Made by a program: the position numbers and the translations under genes. A DNA stretch of 64,000 bases. Source: Bin80 sp965203305. Lineage in GTDB: Bacteria > Bacteroidota > Rhodothermia > Rhodothermales > Bin80. Numbering within the stretch: the first letter of the stretch is position 1; every line of letters starts with the position of its first letter. The stretch is from NCBI GenBank assembly GCA_965203305.1, contig OZ241874.1:3410001-3474000 (forward strand), in the 5' to 3' direction. This document shows, piece by piece, positions 62,593 to 64,000 of the stretch. The notes under the pieces were generated by a model. It ran no database searches. It saw nothing but the letters and a program-made list of their open reading frames with translations, and had not been told where the DNA came from.

Positions 62593-64000
62593 GGTCTGTT
62601 TGTTCTGTCCCGTTCAGGAGTTCTTCCAATTCTTCCAGTCCTAGTACTGTGACCCCTAGGGTCACGGCCTTGTTCAGTTTGCTTCCCGCCTTTTCCCCTG
62701 CCAGCAGATAGTTCGTTTTCTTGCTGACACTGCCTGTAACTTTGCCTCCGTGAGACTCAATCCAGGTTCGTGCTTCAGACCGTGTCATTCCTTCCAGAGA
62801 TCCGGTGATCACAAAGGTTTTTCCTTCCAGTGACCGAGAATTGGAGAGCCTCTTTCGAGGCTGGAAGGAAAACCCCTCGGCCTGCAGCCTTGCAATCAGT
62901 TTCCGGTTTTCGTTTTCCTTGAACCAGCTGAGGATTTCCTGCACCATTGTTGGACCAATCCCTTCCAGCGTTAAAAGGGGGTGAAGGACACTGCGGAGTT
63001 CCGTCAGACAGGAAGCTGCCTTCTCATTCTCCGTGTCCAGTTGCTTCAGGCAGGCAGAAACAGGATCTTTGAGGTGTATTTTCTCCAGGAGAACCTCCGA
63101 GAGATTCTGTCCTCCCTGCAGTATATCACCCGGCACTCTGTCTTCTATTGTGCCAACTTGTACAGCGAGGTCCATGAGTTCTTCTATGGAGAACTGTCCA
63201 AGCAACAGCCGTGCTGTGATCGCTCCGATCCCATTGACTCCGAGTGCAACCAGCAACTTCTCGGGAGACTGACTGCGGCTCCGATGGATGGAAGCAATGA
63301 GTTCGGATGTCTTCCTGGCTGCAAACCCTTCCAGAGGCAGCAGAACCTCTTCCGTGAGCGTGAAAAGATCGGCTTCCCCCGCGATCAAGCCTGCCTCCAT
63401 GAGTGCATGTATGGTATTCGGTCCAAGCCCCTCAATATCCAGCCCCTCTTTGGACGCGAAAAAGATTAACCGTTGCAGAACCCTCTCTGAACACTGCGAG
63501 TTGGGACAGTACAGATCCACCCCGTTTCTCTTTCGGACCAGGGGGTCTCCGCTAACAGGACATTGTTCTGGCGGCACAACAGGGGTTTCCTTTCCTGAGC
63601 GAGATTCTTTCAAAGGACCAACCACATACGGGATCACATCTCCAGACCGCTTGATCGTGATCGTATCTCCAATACGCAGATCCAATTGCTCTACCTGATC
63701 ATAATTATGCAGCGTTGCATTGGAGACCGTGACTCCTCCCACAAACACAGGCGCAAGATTGGCTGTAGGGGTGATCCGTCCTGTCCTTCCAATCTGGGGT
63801 TTTACGGACTCGAGTACAGTCACTGCTTCCTCAGACGGAAATTTGACAGCAATCGCCCCGCGGGGATCTTTCCCGACTACGCCAAGCCGTTCTGCCTGCG
63901 CACAGTCGGATACTTTCACGACCACGCCATCTATTTCGAAGGGAAGCGCATCTCGTTCCTTCTGCCACCAGCCTGCACGAGTTGTGACCTCGTCCAGAGT
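62582..64000 (-). CDS. ligA: NAD-dependent DNA ligase, C-terminal part (start outside window)
   Basis: The frame is open from the right edge for 472 codons. It begins inside the adenylation domain (PFEIDGVVVKV), continues through the OB fold (RTGRITPTANLAPVFVGGVTV, ATLHNYDQV, GDTITIKRSGDVIP), the four-Cys zinc finger (CPVSGDPL...CPNSQCSERV), and helix-hairpin-helix repeats (IEGLGPNTIHALMEAG, LGVNGIGAITARLLL). It ends with a BRCT domain (LEGKTFVITGSLEGMTRSEA). It seals nicks using NAD+. The AMP-accepting Lys lies beyond the window. Frame and motifs are intact. Confidence 0.97.
   Translation of the reverse strand, partial: TLDEVTTRAGWWQKERDALPFEIDGVVVKVSDCAQAERLGVVGKDPRGAIAVKFPSEEAVTVLESVKPQIGRTGRITPTANLAPVFVGGVTVSNATLHNYDQVEQLDLRIGDTITIKRSGDVIPYVVGPLKESRSGKETPVVPPEQCPVSGDPLVRKRNGVDLYCPNSQCSERVLQRLIFFASKEGLDIEGLGPNTIHALMEAGLIAGEADLFTLTEEVLLPLEGFAARKTSELIASIHRSRSQSPEKLLVALGVNGIGAITARLLLGQFSIEELMDLAVQVGTIEDRVPGDILQGGQNLSEVLLEKIHLKDPVSACLKQLDTENEKAASCLTELRSVLHPLLTLEGIGPTMVQEILSWFKENENRKLIARLQAEGFSFQPRKRLSNSRSLEGKTFVITGSLEGMTRSEARTWIESHGGKVTGSVSKKTNYLLAGEKAGSKLNKAVTLGVTVLGLEELEELLNGTEQTDHAE

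Overview
The window comes from a moderate-GC bacterium of the Bacteroidota/Rhodothermota side of the FCB group. Two very large secreted proteins end in the type IX secretion (T9SS) sorting domain with the NYPNPF signature. Shine-Dalgarno sites are poor or absent, the isoleucyl-tRNA synthetase is the long type, and the ileS / DksA-like / lspA arrangement fits that group. Species cannot be named from the sequence. Housekeeping genes (alaS, ileS, polA, serA, serC, pntAB) read cleanly, whereas accessory genes carry many stops, frameshifts and insertions.

Layout. 1-3.1 kb: a STAND/NACHT-like ATPase running off the left edge, overlapping a DUF4143 ATPase. 3.7-9.0 kb: a giant T9SS surface protein whose signal peptide is put out of frame by a run of 10 G. 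9.5-11.4 kb: an IS1634-type transposase with two compensating frameshifts. 11.6-14.9 kb: a subtilisin/LRR/T9SS protein. 15.1-16.3 kb: an NYN nuclease gene preceded by tandem copies of a two-hairpin UUCG element. 16.4-26.6 kb: alaS, a DUF4097 protein, a glycerate kinase / YyaL / thiolase operon, a DinB-like protein and a tricarboxylate-binding lipoprotein.

26.7-38.7 kb is a defence and mobile-element island. A C5 methylase (Dcm-like), Vsr endonuclease and EcoRII-type restriction enzyme once formed one overlapping operon. A 1,871-bp IS with a 4-bp target duplication (ATCT) cut the end of vsr, and the restriction gene has decayed. Divergent from the methylase is a SNF2 helicase / EcoRII-N-like / MORC-type GHKL ATPase / HNH nuclease operon; the helicase carries one in-frame TAG between its two lobes. 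Two tandem 290-bp MITEs, with ends like the IS and ATAT duplications, follow, then a TnpB element whose tnpB also carries one in-frame TAG.

38.7-57.2 kb: lspA, DksA-like, ileS, purine nucleoside phosphorylase, yggS and ybbP-ybbA run leftward, divergent from tesA; then a Fic protein, a thioesterase, the three-gene transhydrogenase, and serC-serA-DUF1015. 57.35-57.70 kb holds an initiator tRNA-fMet split by a 271-nt group I intron between U33 and C34, followed by a clear terminator. The window ends with a truncated RND adaptor gene, xthA, polA and the C-terminal part of ligA.

The strongest points for follow-up are the intron-bearing tRNA-fMet, the poly-G switch in the surface protein, the MORC/SNF2/HNH operon beside the decaying EcoRII-type system, and the NYN gene with its repeated RNA hairpins.
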